Below are positions 27,961 to 40,310 of a stretch of 64,000 bases of DNA, one piece after another. Every line of letters begins with the position of its first letter. Position 1 is the stretch's first letter. Where the stretch lies: NCBI GenBank assembly GCA_035772405.1, contig JAYKKM010000034.1, positions 1,193,501 through 1,257,500 on the forward strand, written 5' to 3'. The notes under the pieces were generated by a model. That model was not told the origin of the DNA and did no database searches. It worked only from the letters and a program-made list of their open reading frames with translations. Position numbers and translations under genes: made by a program. Source of the stretch: Chrysogorgia sp. JL179-B06 (Eukaryota; Cnidaria; Anthozoa; Scleralcyonacea; Chrysogorgiidae).

Positions 27961-28675
27961 TGTCGTGATGAAGTAGAAAATAATAATAAACAAAAAATAT
28001 TTATAAATGAACGTATTAAAATAAAAAATGATATTAAATTTAAAAATAAAATAGAAACAATTTTAGGTAGTGTACTAGTTAGAATATATAATTAAAAATG
28101 TAAAAAAATTGTAAGAGTAATAACAATCAGTCATGTTGTAGTTTTAATAATGCCAGTTTTTTTTTTCATAATGGTTTTAATCCTTTTTTTTCGGTATCTT
28201 CTAGATGCCGATGAATTTTTTATTGCATTAAATATCGAACGTCCGAAGAATCCCCCTTTTTGTTTTGTTTTTATTTTTTTCTAAGGGTAACACTCCTTCT
28301 TCCATATCTTTTTCTTACCATGTTTTTTAAAAAATATATAGTTGACGTGCTGTTATATTTTTTGACCCCTAGGGAATATAGGACACCGTTAACAATCGCA
28401 CCCCAATCCCCTTTTTGTTTTCTTTTTGTTTTTCTAATACCTAATCCCAATTTACTTCCAACTATTTGACCCAAAGGTCATAAAAAATTTAGAACACTAC
28501 CACATTTTTTTTCTAAGGATAATCCCCTCCTGCTTCTATATATTCTTCTTGCCATGTTTTTAAAAAATTCATACACAATATATACACCCCATACTATATA
28601 TACTTTTAAAAAACGATTTTCAACAACTCTTTATTTTTTTTGAAAAATCATTTTTCTTTTTGTTTTTCCATTTAT

Positions 28676-29351
28676 TTACAAATAATAGATTATCGTTGAT
28701 TCATGTGGAAATACATTGGTTCTAATTCTACAATTTTCATACCCTTTTCTACAATTATCAAATACCAGATATCTATAGGGTTTATCATTAATTTCACTTA
28801 ATACTTCATTAAATCTATTTCTATTAATTTTTTTTATCACATATCATATACATATTATTATAATCACTTACATTTTTAAACATAACATAATAATGACTAT
28901 TGACACGTAAATTTCGCAATTTACCATTACCATATGTTAAATTTTGACATGTAAATATAACACTAATATTACGATGATGGACATCTTGGGTTGCAATATT
29001 ATCTATTCTTTCAAGATTTTCTTTTGATGATGTTGCAACTAATATGAGATCATCTAATATCATTAAAGTATTTTCACGGGTATTCGTTTGTATATCGGTA
29101 ATGCGTGGAATACCCTTTTGACAATCGATAAATTCAACAATAATATCTGTTTTTTCCGCAAGAACTTTTTCCATTTCAGCGTACAGAGGTTGATAAGTTG
29201 AATATACATAAACAATTTTAACAATTGTAGGTGTAATCATAGTGTTAATATTTTTCAATAATTGTAATATCCAATATGTTTTCCCACTTTGACTGGGGCC
29301 ACATAACGTTAACGTAAAAGGGTGTTGAAATGGTAATGAAACATTGTTCAT
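28676..29351 (-). pseudogene. Packaging ATPase (A32/FtsK-like) of AT-rich Polinton
   Basis: Starts MNNVSLPFQHPF. Walker A is CGPSQSGKT near residue 18; Walker B is LMILDDLI near residue 95; IFTCQNL and YYVMFKN follow. The frame stops after ICDKKN near 28824, where a run of A residues sits. The next frame continues NRFNEVLSEIND...YRYLVFDN to a stop at 28676, so one base was probably lost in the A-run. It is located directly downstream of PolB, a 9-bp gap, as in a co-transcribed array. Confidence 0.9.
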
Positions 29352-29360
29352 TTCAGTTAT

Positions 29361-30271
29361 CTAAAAATCGAAACCGAAACGTTTAAAATTATTTTTAACA
29401 ACACGTTTATTAAATGTCAATGAAATTTTTTTTATTTCATCCTCAATAAAAATATGATTAAGTTTATCTTTAAATATTTTATTGTGATATTTAATTTCAA
29501 TGATCTGATCTTGATTTTTAACACATTGTATCCAGTATAAAAAATTCAATTTTACTTTTATTGTTTCATTTTTTAAAGTCAATCCTTTGACTGATTTAAA
29601 TTAGTTATATACGCATAACATTTTGGACCTGTTGAACAAACATTTGTTATCCATTCGATTTCATTTAATTCATTCGTTAACTCTCCTAAATAATTTCCCG
29701 TTTCAACATCAGTATAATTATTTTCATTAGATATATAAATAACAGAATCTGTACCAAAATATAAAACGCGATCGTTTAATTTATCGATTAACTCATATAA
29801 TTTTAAACGTGCTTATGCGGTAACAAAACATGCAATGATTACATTTCCCGCTTTTAGGGGTGTTGTTGCATCATCAATTTGTTCATATGTACAACGTAAT
29901 AATGTTTCGTTTATAAATTCCATCGATTTTGATTTTTTACTTTATCATTTGCTATATTTAATAATTCTTCATAATCGTTTAAAAAAACACTTGAGTATTA
30001 TTTTCGTTTTGGGCAAATTTTCTCCTTAACGAATTTAAAAATGTTTTTGCAATAGTTCTTAATCCGGGATTTTTCTCTATCTAAAAAAAAATTTTCATTT
30101 TTTAAATAATCATTACAATACTGTTTAATTTGAATTTCATTTTTATTTCCATCAGCGTTCAAACAATCTGCAGGAATTCCTGAAGATTCTTGTTTGATTT
30201 TTAAAATTTGATCTAGGTATTGTGAAATTTTTTTTTATTTGCGTTCAAAATGATATATTTCGTAAAGAGCT
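29361..30271 (-). pseudogene. PolB C-terminal part (AT-rich Polinton), split by transposon
   Basis: It continues the reading frame of 35665-38640 across the inserted element. Segments: IIALYEIYHFERK at the junction, QESSGIP, motif C YFGTDSVIY, and a C-terminal tail ending FKRFGFDF at 29361. Internal stops and at least one frameshift (near 29580) show it is dead. Motif B lies in the most decayed part and is not readable by eye. Confidence 0.85.
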
Positions 30272-30372
30272 ATTCACGCCGGGCTAGAACACCCGGATAT
30301 TCGGCCACTTAATTTTAATAAGCTGCCCGCGCTTGCGGGTGGACTTCGGGCAGAAATCTTAAATCTAACAAA

Positions 30373-31068
30373 ATGGCGTCGTTAATTGTTGGTTTGCATG
30401 ACCTCGTAAATGATTATTTTAAAGGTGCGAAAAACAAAGATATTGCTGGGAAAATATGTTCCCAAGTTCTCACTCGGTCTAACGAAGTAGTTAAGAAATA
30501 CATTTGGGAAGGAGAGGACGTTTGTATGTTTTATGTTGCTCCAATGTACCCAATTTTATCAAGAGAATTGCTGCGCTGGAACAAAATTGTCCATAGGAGA
30601 ATGAAGGCTGTAACATCGTTAGCTCGGCCATGGAAAATTTTTTTTATCCGAAACATGGCTCAAGAAGTGTTCGATTTGCTGAAGCAAACAGTTTTGAAGG
30701 GCAATTATGGTACGGTTGCAAAGAGTACGCGTTGTGTCGATAACCTCCAGATACCACTTGCTACTGTTTGGATTTTGCATGTTGTCAACAAAAGTAGTCC
30801 AAATTTGCAAGAGAAAGATATTTTTTTTAAACGTATGAAAGATGGCTCGTTCTGTAAAGGAATTATTTTACCGTACATACCACTTCTATTAACGTATTCG
30901 AAATCCCAAGAAACAATCAAGGTCACAATCTGCTATGGATTTTGGAATGCATCTGGGGTGCCTCTATATTTTGTAGTAAACCATATATTATTGTGCACCA
31001 TAAAACTCTTTGAACAGAGCCTTCAAGTGGCCACTGTACACTTTTGGCTGAGTGATTCTCGGTTTTGA
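30373..31068 (+). CDS. Unknown 231-residue ORF in the 5.4-kb transposon
   Basis: It starts ~100 bp inside the left TIR (MASLIVGLHDLVNDYF). There are no clear motifs; it has a Lys/Arg-rich middle and hydrophobic C-terminal stretches. It could be the first exon of an accessory gene, as the region to 32165 shows only short ORFs. Function unknown. Confidence 0.4.
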   Translation: MASLIVGLHDLVNDYFKGAKNKDIAGKICSQVLTRSNEVVKKYIWEGEDVCMFYVAPMYPILSRELLRWNKIVHRRMKAVTSLARPWKIFFIRNMAQEVFDLLKQTVLKGNYGTVAKSTRCVDNLQIPLATVWILHVVNKSSPNLQEKDIFFKRMKDGSFCKGIILPYIPLLLTYSKSQETIKVTICYGFWNASGVPLYFVVNHILLCTIKLFEQSLQVATVHFWLSDSRF

Positions 31069-32165
31069 AGTATTAACTATGTGGAAATGCAAGATCTAGT
31101 CAGATGAATTGTCACCACCTACCCACCTCACCTTGCGCATACCTGGAGTATTTTCTTTATACTTGTGCAAAACAAGATTGTCCCCTTTTAATTAGCTTGT
31201 GTGAACAAAGTGATTGTCTCCCACTCTTCAGAAGGTATACCCAAGGTCTGTGTGCGGGGGGGTGGGTGGGGTGGGTGGTGTTTCAAGTGACTATAGCATT
31301 CAAAATAATTACAGTGTCAGACACCATCTTCCTATAAAAATAATTTCGGTAGGTTCATGTCGGCCAGACAATAGTGAAATCAAACAACATTCCAAGCAGC
31401 CCTTTGTCAAAGTATAATAGCAATCCTTGAGGGACATTTCTCCAATTTTTAATTGTTTTCACTATTTTTCAGGCTGACATGAACCTACCAAGATTCTTAT
31501 TGTTAAAAATAGTTGTTTTTATTGTATTTGTTGACATTACAATGTTCGTTGTCGAACAGTCAAGACTCATGGAATAATTCCATTGGGTTTTACTACAAGC
31601 ATTTGATGGTGGTTTTAGAGATGTTATGCTATCATCAGGAATTATGTCCACCATACTGTAGAAACATTGAGATGGGTCATGCCATGACACAAGCTACAGT
31701 AGGTCTGTTTTATCTTGGAAAATGAACATGATTCTTCATGCAAAGATAACATTTATTAATATATTTAATAAATATAATTAAACATCAAATAGATATTTAT
31801 GGTATTTACAACAATGCAACATATAAAGCTGCTGCTAGTCATTTCATATAATCATATGCAAACCAACAATCAGCAATGCCATTTTGTTAGATTTAAGATT
31901 TCTTCCCAAATGTCTGCTACGTCTGTGCAGCTGCTAGGTCTGTGCTGGAAAATATCATTGGCTACAAATGAGTGTTACAGTCTATCGTTTTATCACATCT
32001 TCCGGCCAGCTGTTTTTCTTTTGTCGAAATATTTAATAACAAAATATGGGTGTTAAACCAATACTGATCTAGATGAGCCAATAATACTTTGGAACACAAA
32101 TTTTCCTAGAGCTGTTCAAACTTAACAACATGTCAACAACTAACTGAACATATGCTTAACAGCTA
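31069..32165. other. Transposon interior, short ORFs only
   Basis: It contains an inverted pair GGTAGGTTCATGTCGGCC (~31348) and GGCTGACATGAACCTACC (~31473), ~110 bp apart, i.e. a foldback. No convincing coding exon. Confidence 0.4.
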
Positions 32166-35100
32166 TTAGTTTCCCTGTGTAATCAGTGTATTTTCTAAGA
32201 CTCCAGATATAGCGCTCCTAGCAATTGCCTTATACATAGGTGAAGAACAAATAGCACACTCTCTAACTTGTTGATCCAAAGGAAAACCACAGTAGCAGAA
32301 TGTATCTAAGACTATTTCCTTAGGTATGTAACAGTGCTCATGCTTTGTATAGTTACAATAAGTGGGGTCTTGCTTGCGAATCGATACATTGGAAATGAAA
32401 TCATGCCGCAAAACCATGGCCCACCTGGTAGATTTGGTCGAGTGTTTAGCAAATTGCGAAAGCCGAACATGTTTTGCCTCCCTCCCCTGCATACTATTAA
32501 TGCCTAAACCCATTACATATCTATAAAACAGGACTTTTAAATGTGCTGGTATGGCATAGCCTATGGTCCATACTGTTGGTGTTACTGACCTTAACATGAG
32601 TGAATATATGTTAAAGAAATACTGGCAGGCTTGTTTACATTTCTCAACTTCATCTTCCTTAATCATGACACGTGAAAAATATGCAGTAGCATCTCGAAGC
32701 TGTATGCAACAGAAATTTAAGGCTGAAACATTTCTGTTTCAATTCTGGAGGATCATTGTTGTCACTAAGGCTTTGCAATAGAAATGCAAATTGTTGGCAA
32801 AATTGTTTTGTTTCTTTTCCAGTGAATCGGTAGGCAAATGACTTCTTTCGACCTTCGTTAAACCAGTGTTTGAGCTTTTTTACCAGCCTGGTGACACGTA
32901 AGGTGTTCTTCAGTACTGTCAAAAATCTAATGAAATTGCATTGAATGGGCAAACTATTGATGTCTGTGGAACTAGGTGGAATGTGTGACTTAGCTACAGC
33001 AATTTCCAACATTATATTATGTAAGTTTCCCCAGGCATTGTTACTGTTGTGGAGTGGCTCTGCAAATCCATTGTCAATCAGCTTGCCTAAAAGGGGTTTA
33101 TGCTCCTGCCTAGAATCCTGCCCTCTAATAAAATTCAGTAGCTTACTTCGTTTGTTTGCATCAGACAGCTTACATTTACTTAGAGTTTCCCTTTCCTTAG
33201 CAAAATTTTCTGCTGACTTAATTCTCACTTCATAATCCCATGGGTCTTTAGGTAATGATCCTGCATGTACATGGCACCCATTTCTAGTAGATTTGTTAGC
33301 TTCATTTACATTACCAAATGGAGAAAAGAAATATGCTGCATTATTAAGCTCCCCTGCCATAATGGAAAGCCACTTCATATCACTAGGGATTAGTTCTACA
33401 GAGAATCTAACTAAATACCCAGCAACAGTATATGACTGTTTTTCAATTAATGAAATCTCACTCACTAATTTTTTCGCATATCTTTGCATTCCTATGTGGC
33501 TTTCAGAACAGTTAGCCCCACATATTATAAAATTATCACTATCACTCTGAATATGTAGTGCAGCATTAACGAAAGATACAAGCCATGCTGTAGCCTCCTC
33601 GTCTTTGCCGAAGAGAGCACCATCAGCCCCTAATGCAATCCTAAAGTGGTATACTGGCAAACTCCCAAAATGCTTAATGAAGGACTTAGACCCTAATTCT
33701 TGATCAATTAGAATATACAGCTCTGCTAATACTAACAGGTAACTACACAGATCTCTATAAGACCCACGGATTTGATCTTCAAAAGTTTCTAAGCCTTGAC
33801 AAAAGTCAAAAGAAAAGTCTTTGATGTTGTCAATGTCCACAGATTTAACAAATGCAATTAATTTGTCATAATATACCAGTTTTGTAGTAGTCACCAATGG
33901 ATTAGACTCTGTAGATGTTAATGGGACTATACTTCTACATACAGCTTTGTATTTTTCCTTTGAGAGAAGTCCCTTTCCATAAAGTACTTTTAAGCTTCTT
34001 ACCAAGTTGTCATTGCTATCTTCATATTTTTTAGTTTGGGTTTTAACTACCATGGGAATAATACTTTGCATTTTGGGCGATGCTTCAAGATATGTTTGCA
34101 GCTGCTGTTGGGAACATGCATTCATCAAAGTTACCCACAAACCACCAAGGGCAGCTTTGCTGCCTAAACAAAATCAAATGAGTACAGATTTTAAGAGAAT
34201 TGTAATAGAATTGGTAAAAGGCTACATGGTGTCTGCAAGCATTAATTACCAAAACTAACAGTGACTTTATGTACAATGCTTATTAAGGAGTGGACCTTAA
34301 TCATTATATTAATCATTACCTTGATCACTATCTCCATGAATACTTTTGGCAGCAGCTATGGTTTCTTTACGTCTTCTCTGGGCTGACCTGACTGGTATAT
34401 CAGTGGATAACTTCTCAGAGTTCTCCAGGCATAGTTTTGATGGTGCCATCTGTCCAATTGTTTGCTTCCGTTTCGAAAATTCTGCAAATGTCTTTGGTTC
34501 AAGTCTTTGTCGGTTTTCAGAAAACAACTGCTCACTTGCATTCAATTCAGCTAACTTTTCCTTGTCACGATCAATCTAATAATTTAATTATGATAATACT
34601 CGTGTTAATGGGCTTTTGCAGTATTGAAAAAAAATACTGAATACCAATATCGAAAAAAGTGCTTCATGACAGGGTAACCAGAACCCTATAGGCCTAGGGT
34701 TACAGTGGCAGGCTGGCAGCTATTAATCATAAAATAGAGTGTGCAAACACAATATCAAATCTAAGGTAACAGCTGTGCCACGATAACCTTGTAACAAGGG
34801 TCACCCAGCCTATATCTCCCTATGGACGACATCATGATGGTTGATGATCATCAAAATCCTTACCCCTAAGAAGAGAAGGTCAAAGTGCTGACACAAACTC
34901 CCCTCAGAAATGTGAACATTTTCCCCTTCGTCTCTCAGAAAAATGCAAAGATCAAAGCTTCCAGACTGGTTTAATAACCGGCCAGAAATTATCATCAATA
35001 GGGGAATATTAAATGGAATAGCCCACAGTACATCATTGTCAAATATCTATGCATTTATCAAATTAATTTGTACTATAAAATTATGTTAGAAATTTAATAA

Positions 35101-35279
35101 TTTGTCCTCACCCTTTTCGAGACTTTATTTATGTCTTTTTTAACACATCTCAATTCGTTCTGCAACGTTACACATTTGGCATCGGCTTCCAAGTAATCCT
35201 CTTTCAAACGTTTTCGCTTTTGTGACAGTTCGCCAATGGGAAACCGCTTCCATGATACAGCTTTATTAGAAGACATCAT
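32166..35279 (-). pseudogene. Spliced transposase-like gene of the 5.4-kb transposon (one frameshift)
   Basis: Exon 1 is 35279-35112 (start MMSSNKAVSWKRF, ends SKR before GTGAGG). Exon 2 is 34575-34320 (AG before, GTAATG after). Exon 3 is from 34163 and joins in phase (GSKAALGG then LWVTLMNAC). Exon 3 encodes candidate DDE motifs: LGADGALFGKDEE, IPSDMKWLSIMAGEL, and GFAEPLHNSNNAW. The frame stops at 32659 while an overlapping frame continues (RDATAYFSRVMIKEDE) through a Cys/His-rich C-terminus (YCNYTKHEHC, FCYCG, CAICSS) to 32166, so a one-base shift lies near 32690. Total ~800 residues. The acidic triad assignment is my inference. Confidence 0.75.
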
Positions 35280-35664
35280 TCAAGGCAAAACATGGCTAGC
35301 TGAGAGCGTTCGGGCAACATCAAATATTTTTTAATCAAACTTGAACCACAGTTGGTGAATTCTATGGTTTTCGATTGTTTGATAATGCCCCTAAACTGGT
35401 TATATTATCAATTTATCTCCATCGGGCAGCAGCAAGAACATACCTAACATCGCTGCCATTTCTCAACTTCCCGCCATTAGCTTTTTGTACACTTGTAGGA
35501 TAAATAGGGTAGCTAGGATGCCAAAGAAAATTTTGAATTAAATTATCCATGCAAAACTAGCTCCGCCCATTGGCACCCATTTTGAAATTTTGGCCGCCAT
35601 TTTGATTTGTTTTTCCTTGACAAGCATATGGCCTTTTTTTGGCATTCTCCAGCCCGACGTGATT

Positions 35665-38640
35665 ATTTTATACCCCTTATCTATAGCAACATTAATCTCA
35701 ACACTAGTCCAAGTACCGTTAAGTATCGATCGCTTTCATTATGTGCACATTTATTACATTTATTCACAGCACATTTATAACATAAAGGAAATAATAATTT
35801 CACATCTATTCTAACTGGTAAAACAGGAAAGTAAATATTTTTAGTGGGTAAAATACAACATTTTACTGAACCAAATATGTCCTTTGTTTTTATTTTAGTA
35901 CAATCTTCACCTAGTAAAATAGTAGGATGAGCAACAGGAAAATCAAAATTTTTTTGTACGTAGGGGTATAGCGATGTAAAATCTACAAAACTTATTCGTT
36001 CGTCGGGTTTTGTTTCTTTAAATAAACATACTGGGGTGTTAAAGGAGTAAACGGATAAAATTTTCTTTTCTTTTCTTTTCAATTGTTTCTGTGTATATAT
36101 TTTTTCTTCTAAATAATCACATTCCCACATCTCGATTAATTTGTAACCGGCATTTTTTACTGTCCAAGTTTTTACGTTGTGTATTTGCATATAATTAATT
36201 AATTTTTCGTTTGTAAGAACGTTTAATGCGTAGGGCTCAAAACATTTGGGACATCCATAGTAAAAACAACCATGAAATTGATATATTGTATTATTATAAA
36301 AACCATCGTCAAAACGTCCTATAATTTTCTTTTCACCATTTTGTGAACAGATATATTCTAAATTTCCTCCTAATTCTCGATAAATTTCATCTAACCAATC
36401 AATAGCAATTAAACTTTGTTTTACACCCCCCCCCCCCCTATACCCCGAAGCAGGAATAATTCCTATATATTAATTTTTTTAATTCAGTCTATACACTTCC
36501 AAAGCTAAACTAGCAATTGTAACACAATTATTTTCATAAAAGGGTGTACTATGGCCAATTTCCCCTATCATTCTAGAAAATTTAACACAACCCTTTTTTA
36601 AACTATCAACAACACTACAACAATAATAATAAATCTCTTTACGAAATATATATTTCTCTTTCTTTTTTTCTAAATACCATCTTTCAAATTCATCAAGCGT
36701 TGCTGTATTCATATGTTTCGTATAAAAAACATTTTCGATCTACAATTTCACCCTCATAAGTTAAATCGTAAAATTCATAAAGATGAAATCCCTTACATTC
36801 ACCTTGCAGGTCTGCTAATTTCATACTTAAAAACAAATAACTATCTAGTATTCTAATATTTTGTTCTTTAATTATTAAACTCATTATTTTAGTACCGTTC
36901 ATTATATATATAGTATTCGGTATTATCTGTTTTATTTCTAAAAAATATTTTAAAATAAAAATAGTATCAAATCTACCCGGAAATCTATACGGAATTTTTT
37001 TGTTCAAACATAAATTCACATAAAGTTTCAATAACATTGTTATCAAAAATAAATTGTCTATTCCCACAACAACTAACTTTTTCAATAGTAATTAACTTTT
37101 TCAATAGATAATTTCTTGATCATCCTTTTTTTCAAAAATTTTTTTTTTTTAAATTCAAAATGTTGACATTTTTTACATACTTTTTTGGACAATACAATAA
37201 AAATGTATCAGCAAATTAGTTGGGTTTACTTTTGTTTCTAAATCAAAAAAAAATAAAGTGGGTTCACTTTCTTCACCCTTGTTATATTCAAATGAAATGG
37301 GTTTCACATAACAATAATGAGGTTGTTTCATATATTTATCACAATGAAAACAAAATCGTTTGCTACAATCATGTTTAACTGTTTTATTAGAAAAAATGAA
37401 AATGAATCGTGGACAAATTTTGTTATAGGTTTTACAAAGAAAATAATATTGACAAGGTGTTGAACGGTTATAATTACATTTTAGAAGGTTTAAAAATTTT
37501 ATTCGTTAAATGATTTGTAAAACAATTTTCATCAAAAAAATTATATCACAACTACTGCAAATAAGTTTAGTCTTTTTATCTTTCCAATCATTAGGATATT
37601 TATAACATCGTAAACATGTTAAGTTATTTCTACATACGTGATTATGGACATATTCATGTTGTGTAAAATAACTCATACATTGAACACAAAAATAATTGGT
37701 GTTAAGTTTAGAAAATTCCTTTATGCTGAAAACTACATCGTAATGATTATTATTTAACCATAAACACACAATTTCATTAGTCAATTTAATAAGATTACCC
37801 TCACTATCAGTTCGTTAATCATAAATTATATTATCAGCATGAGTGTCAGCATACACTAACAAATCAACACCCTTTTTTTAAATCATTATTATACACAAAA
37901 TTAAACTGTGTAGCATCAACATTACCCTCGGCTATCCCACATTCCCGATATACATTTCGAATTTCTTCACAAGTAAATAGATCATCAACAGGTTTATTTG
38001 TTTTTCTTTTCATTTAAAATATTTATCGTCTTGTTTTAAAAACGATAAACCCACTAATATTGCTAAAGCAAAACAACAATCTTTCACTGTACGAAATAAT
38101 ACATCAATAAGAATATAAAATACACCCGTGCGAAATTTACGATCATATTTTTTACATACATATTATTTTTCACACCACCCTTATCAGTAGCATTTCCCTT
38201 ATTTAAATTATTATAAATGCCCTTTTACCTTAATAAACTTTTTTTATTTGTACTTATTCCCGCAGGAAAAGTTTGAACTATTACCTTACTATTCCATCCA
38301 TTAGCTTTTATTTCTTTTTTACTCTGCATAAATTTTTCCATAATATTTAAGTAATATTTAACGTCAAAGTCTTTCACGGGTAAAACGGCAGTAGAGAAAA
38401 AACTTTTTGGAGCATTACTAAAGATAAATTTATATAATCATCATCACTTTTTGCACTTGCACGCCAATGTTAATTAAATAAGAAAAAACTAACGATAACG
38501 ATTGAATAAAACTAATAAAATTAACCGTTTTTTCCCGTCAAACATTCAATGAAAAATGCTGTTCAGTGACTTTAAATTTTTCTCTACTAATATTTTCTAT
38601 ATGATTAACAAAAAAATAATCGTCCATTTTTTCATTTTCT
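35665..38640 (-). pseudogene. PolB N-terminal and palm part (AT-rich Polinton)
   Basis: Read on the minus strand from ~38640: MDDYFFVNHIEN; Cys/His pairs (YFCVQCMSYF, then CLRCYKYP) near 37600; Exo I FFFDLETK near 37230; PGRFDTIFILKYF (Exo II region) near 36970; FERWYLEKKK and GCVKFSRM near 36650; YQFHGCFYYGCPKCF near 36270; and motif A FVDFTSLYPYV near 35965. The frame breaks many times, including a C14 homopolymer at ~36427-36440. It is severed at 35665 by the transposon. Confidence 0.88.
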
Positions 38641-38699
38641 TACTTTCTTTTGCTAATTAAATAAACTTACAATTTTATCTATATCTTTTTGACTATATT

Positions 38700-38882
38700 T
38701 TAATTTTTCGGATCATCATTCATCTTTTTTTTTCTAAAACAAGAAAAACATGTACTTTTATTTTTATTTATGTTTTCGTCTTCATCATCAACACGATCGA
38801 TAGTAACATCGTATGAATCCTGTATATTAATACAAGTCAACGTAACTATAGGAGGGAGTTTTATTGATAATAAAGAACCCAT
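38700..38882 (-). CDS. Small MGSLLS protein, possible N-myristoylated, upstream of PolB
   Basis: A 60-residue ORF starting MGSLLSIKL (Gly2, Ser6, a myristoylation-type start) and ending in a Lys-rich tail with CFSCFRKKK. It is intact. Together with the MG-starting gene beside the other viral element, it hints at a recurrent membrane-targeted small protein. Family unknown. Confidence 0.4.
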   Translation of the reverse strand: MGSLLSIKLPPIVTLTCINIQDSYDVTIDRVDDEDENINKNKSTCFSCFRKKKMNDDPKN

Positions 38883-38918
38883 TTTAAAAAAACTAAAACA
38901 ACAAAAGAGAGTAAAAAA

Positions 38919-39303
38919 AATGAGTGAAATTGTTTATATTGAAATTTATTTAAACACGTATAATTTATCTTATATTGGAAATGAAATTCAAGATAATGAT
39001 CCCTCAATATTATTTACTCCGTTTCTTTTAAAGGAATGTTAACTAAATTTTACAGAAGATAAAGAAAAAATAATACCCATTTCATCAAAGATTTTAAAAC
39101 AAAGAATAAAAGTATTAAAAAAATAAATATATAATTGTTGTGAAGATATTATCTATAAAGTAGAATGTATTGTAAAATTTATTCAGAATGATGAAACAAA
39201 TAATGATTATTTAGGAATAAGAACAATATTAAAAAAAATGGTAAGAATTAAGTTACCTCGAAAAAAACGGAACAATGATCAATCGTCACATTCTTCAATG
39301 TAG
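38919..39303 (+). pseudogene. Unknown ORF, internal stops
   Basis: MSEIVYIEIYLNTYNLSYIGNE continues to a stop at ~39040 (quoted as start only). The same frame then reads on with KEKIIPISSKILKQRIKVL, a stop, and a C-terminus rich in Lys/Arg (VRIKLPRKKRNN). Probably one decayed ~125-residue protein. Function unknown. Confidence 0.35.
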
Positions 39304-39346
39304 AAATAACACCCTAAAAAATAAGATGCCGTAAACGAACAGCTAA

Positions 39347-39775
39347 AACAAAAAATGTTGGATTAATTTAGCAAAACAAAATAACTTACGTATCAGAAAA
39401 TCAAATATCCCCAATGTTGGTGAAGGATTGTTTGCTTGGAAAAATCTCTTTAAACACAATCGTAATATTTCTTATTACACGAGTCAAAAAACAACACAAG
39501 CCAAATCGGATCATAAATATGGTAAAAACAATAATGCTGTATATAGTATTTGTAACGATGCAAACAATTGTATTGACGCTTATTTGAGAACTCACGCAGC
39601 AGCACGTTATGCGAATAATGGGAATCCCAGTTCTATATATAAAAATAATTCCGATTTTGTTTACGATCCAAATAATAAAAAAATGTTTTTAGAAAGTATA
39701 AAACATATAAAAGCACATGAAGAAATTTTTGCAGACTATCGTGATAACTATTGGAAGAGAAAACAACCCTCATAA
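39347..39775 (+). pseudogene. SET-domain (lysine methyltransferase-like) ORF without a start
   Basis: Open from 39347, after a TAA, to the stop at 39773-39775. No ATG lies before the conserved core, so the 5' end is damaged or frameshifted. SET signature pieces in order are IPNVGEGLFAWKNL (cofactor-side GxG-like strand), CIDAYLRTHAAARYANNGNP (the RYxNHS region, His replaced by Asn), and IKAHEEIFADYRDNYW (the GEEIxxDYxxxYW end with the catalytic-type Tyr). SET proteins methylate lysine, often on histones. Viral and Polinton-borne SET genes could alter host chromatin. Activity is doubtful given the missing start. Confidence 0.75.
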
Positions 39776-39777
39776 CA

Positions 39778-40040
39778 ATGGAAGTAAGAAGAAAAAGAAA
39801 TTATCGTGGCGTTAAAAAAAGACAACGTGGAGGTATTTTTAAAAGGAAAAAGACAACGTGGAGGAAATAAAACAATAAGCAATCTTTTTATAAAAGATTT
39901 TAAAAAAGGACTTTAAAAATGAGCTAATTTAGTAACAAATCTACCAAAACATGTAACGAAAAAAATCAAAGATCATTTTCAAAAAGGAGGGATTGTGTAT
40001 CATAGACCCAGAAACAATCTTGATAGGATTTTAATGTATT
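39778..40040 (+). pseudogene. Small basic RQRGG protein remnant
   Basis: MEVRRKRNYRGVKKRQRGG starts 2 bp after the SET ORF. The frame ends after ~30 residues because an internal repeat (AAAAAGACAACGTGGAGG twice) shifts it. Other frames continue with KHVTKKIKDHFQKGGIVYH to ~40040. It resembles a core- or minor-capsid-type basic viral protein; this is inference. Confidence 0.35.
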
Positions 40041-40118
40041 AATTTTTTAATAAAAATAAAAAATACATTCATTGTATTATTTCGTTACATAGGAGAGTAT
40101 TGTCAATTGAATATTTTT

Positions 40119-40310
40119 TTACATTATAAGCTCTTTTTCAGTAAAATTTACACTGGTGAAATTAGGGTAATACACATTACATTCACATTCTCCTTTACAT
40201 GTTTTACAAGAGTATTTTATAGTTTTATTATGAAAAATATAATCATAATATAATGCTATAATACTCTTAAAGCACTCATAAGTAAAACAATGTTTTCTAA
40301 TCATAATCAA
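40119..40310 (-). CDS. Small Cys-rich ORF
   Basis: A 63-residue ORF with CKTCKGECECN and an upstream Cys/His pair (HCFTYEC), a possible zinc-binding peptide. Unrecognised and weakly supported. Confidence 0.25.
   Translation of the reverse strand: MIMIRKHCFTYECFKSIIALYYDYIFHNKTIKYSCKTCKGECECNVYYPNFTSVNFTEKELIM

Larger units (their letters stand above)
30275..35661. mobile_element. 5.4-kb DNA transposon inside PolB, TIR CACG(C/T)CGGGCT, 3-bp TSD
   Basis: The left end CACGCCGGGCTAGAA and the right end (read inward) CACGTCGGGCTGGAG form ~14-bp TIRs. Both ends are flanked by ATT (30272-30274 and 35662-35664). Excising the element with one ATT rejoins PolB as DKGYKI-IALYEIYHFE in frame, which fixes the borders. 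A CAC-starting TIR and 3-bp duplication recall EnSpm/CACTA or Academ elements; the superfamily is not proven. It holds a minus-strand transposase-like gene and a plus-strand ORF. Confidence 0.88.
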
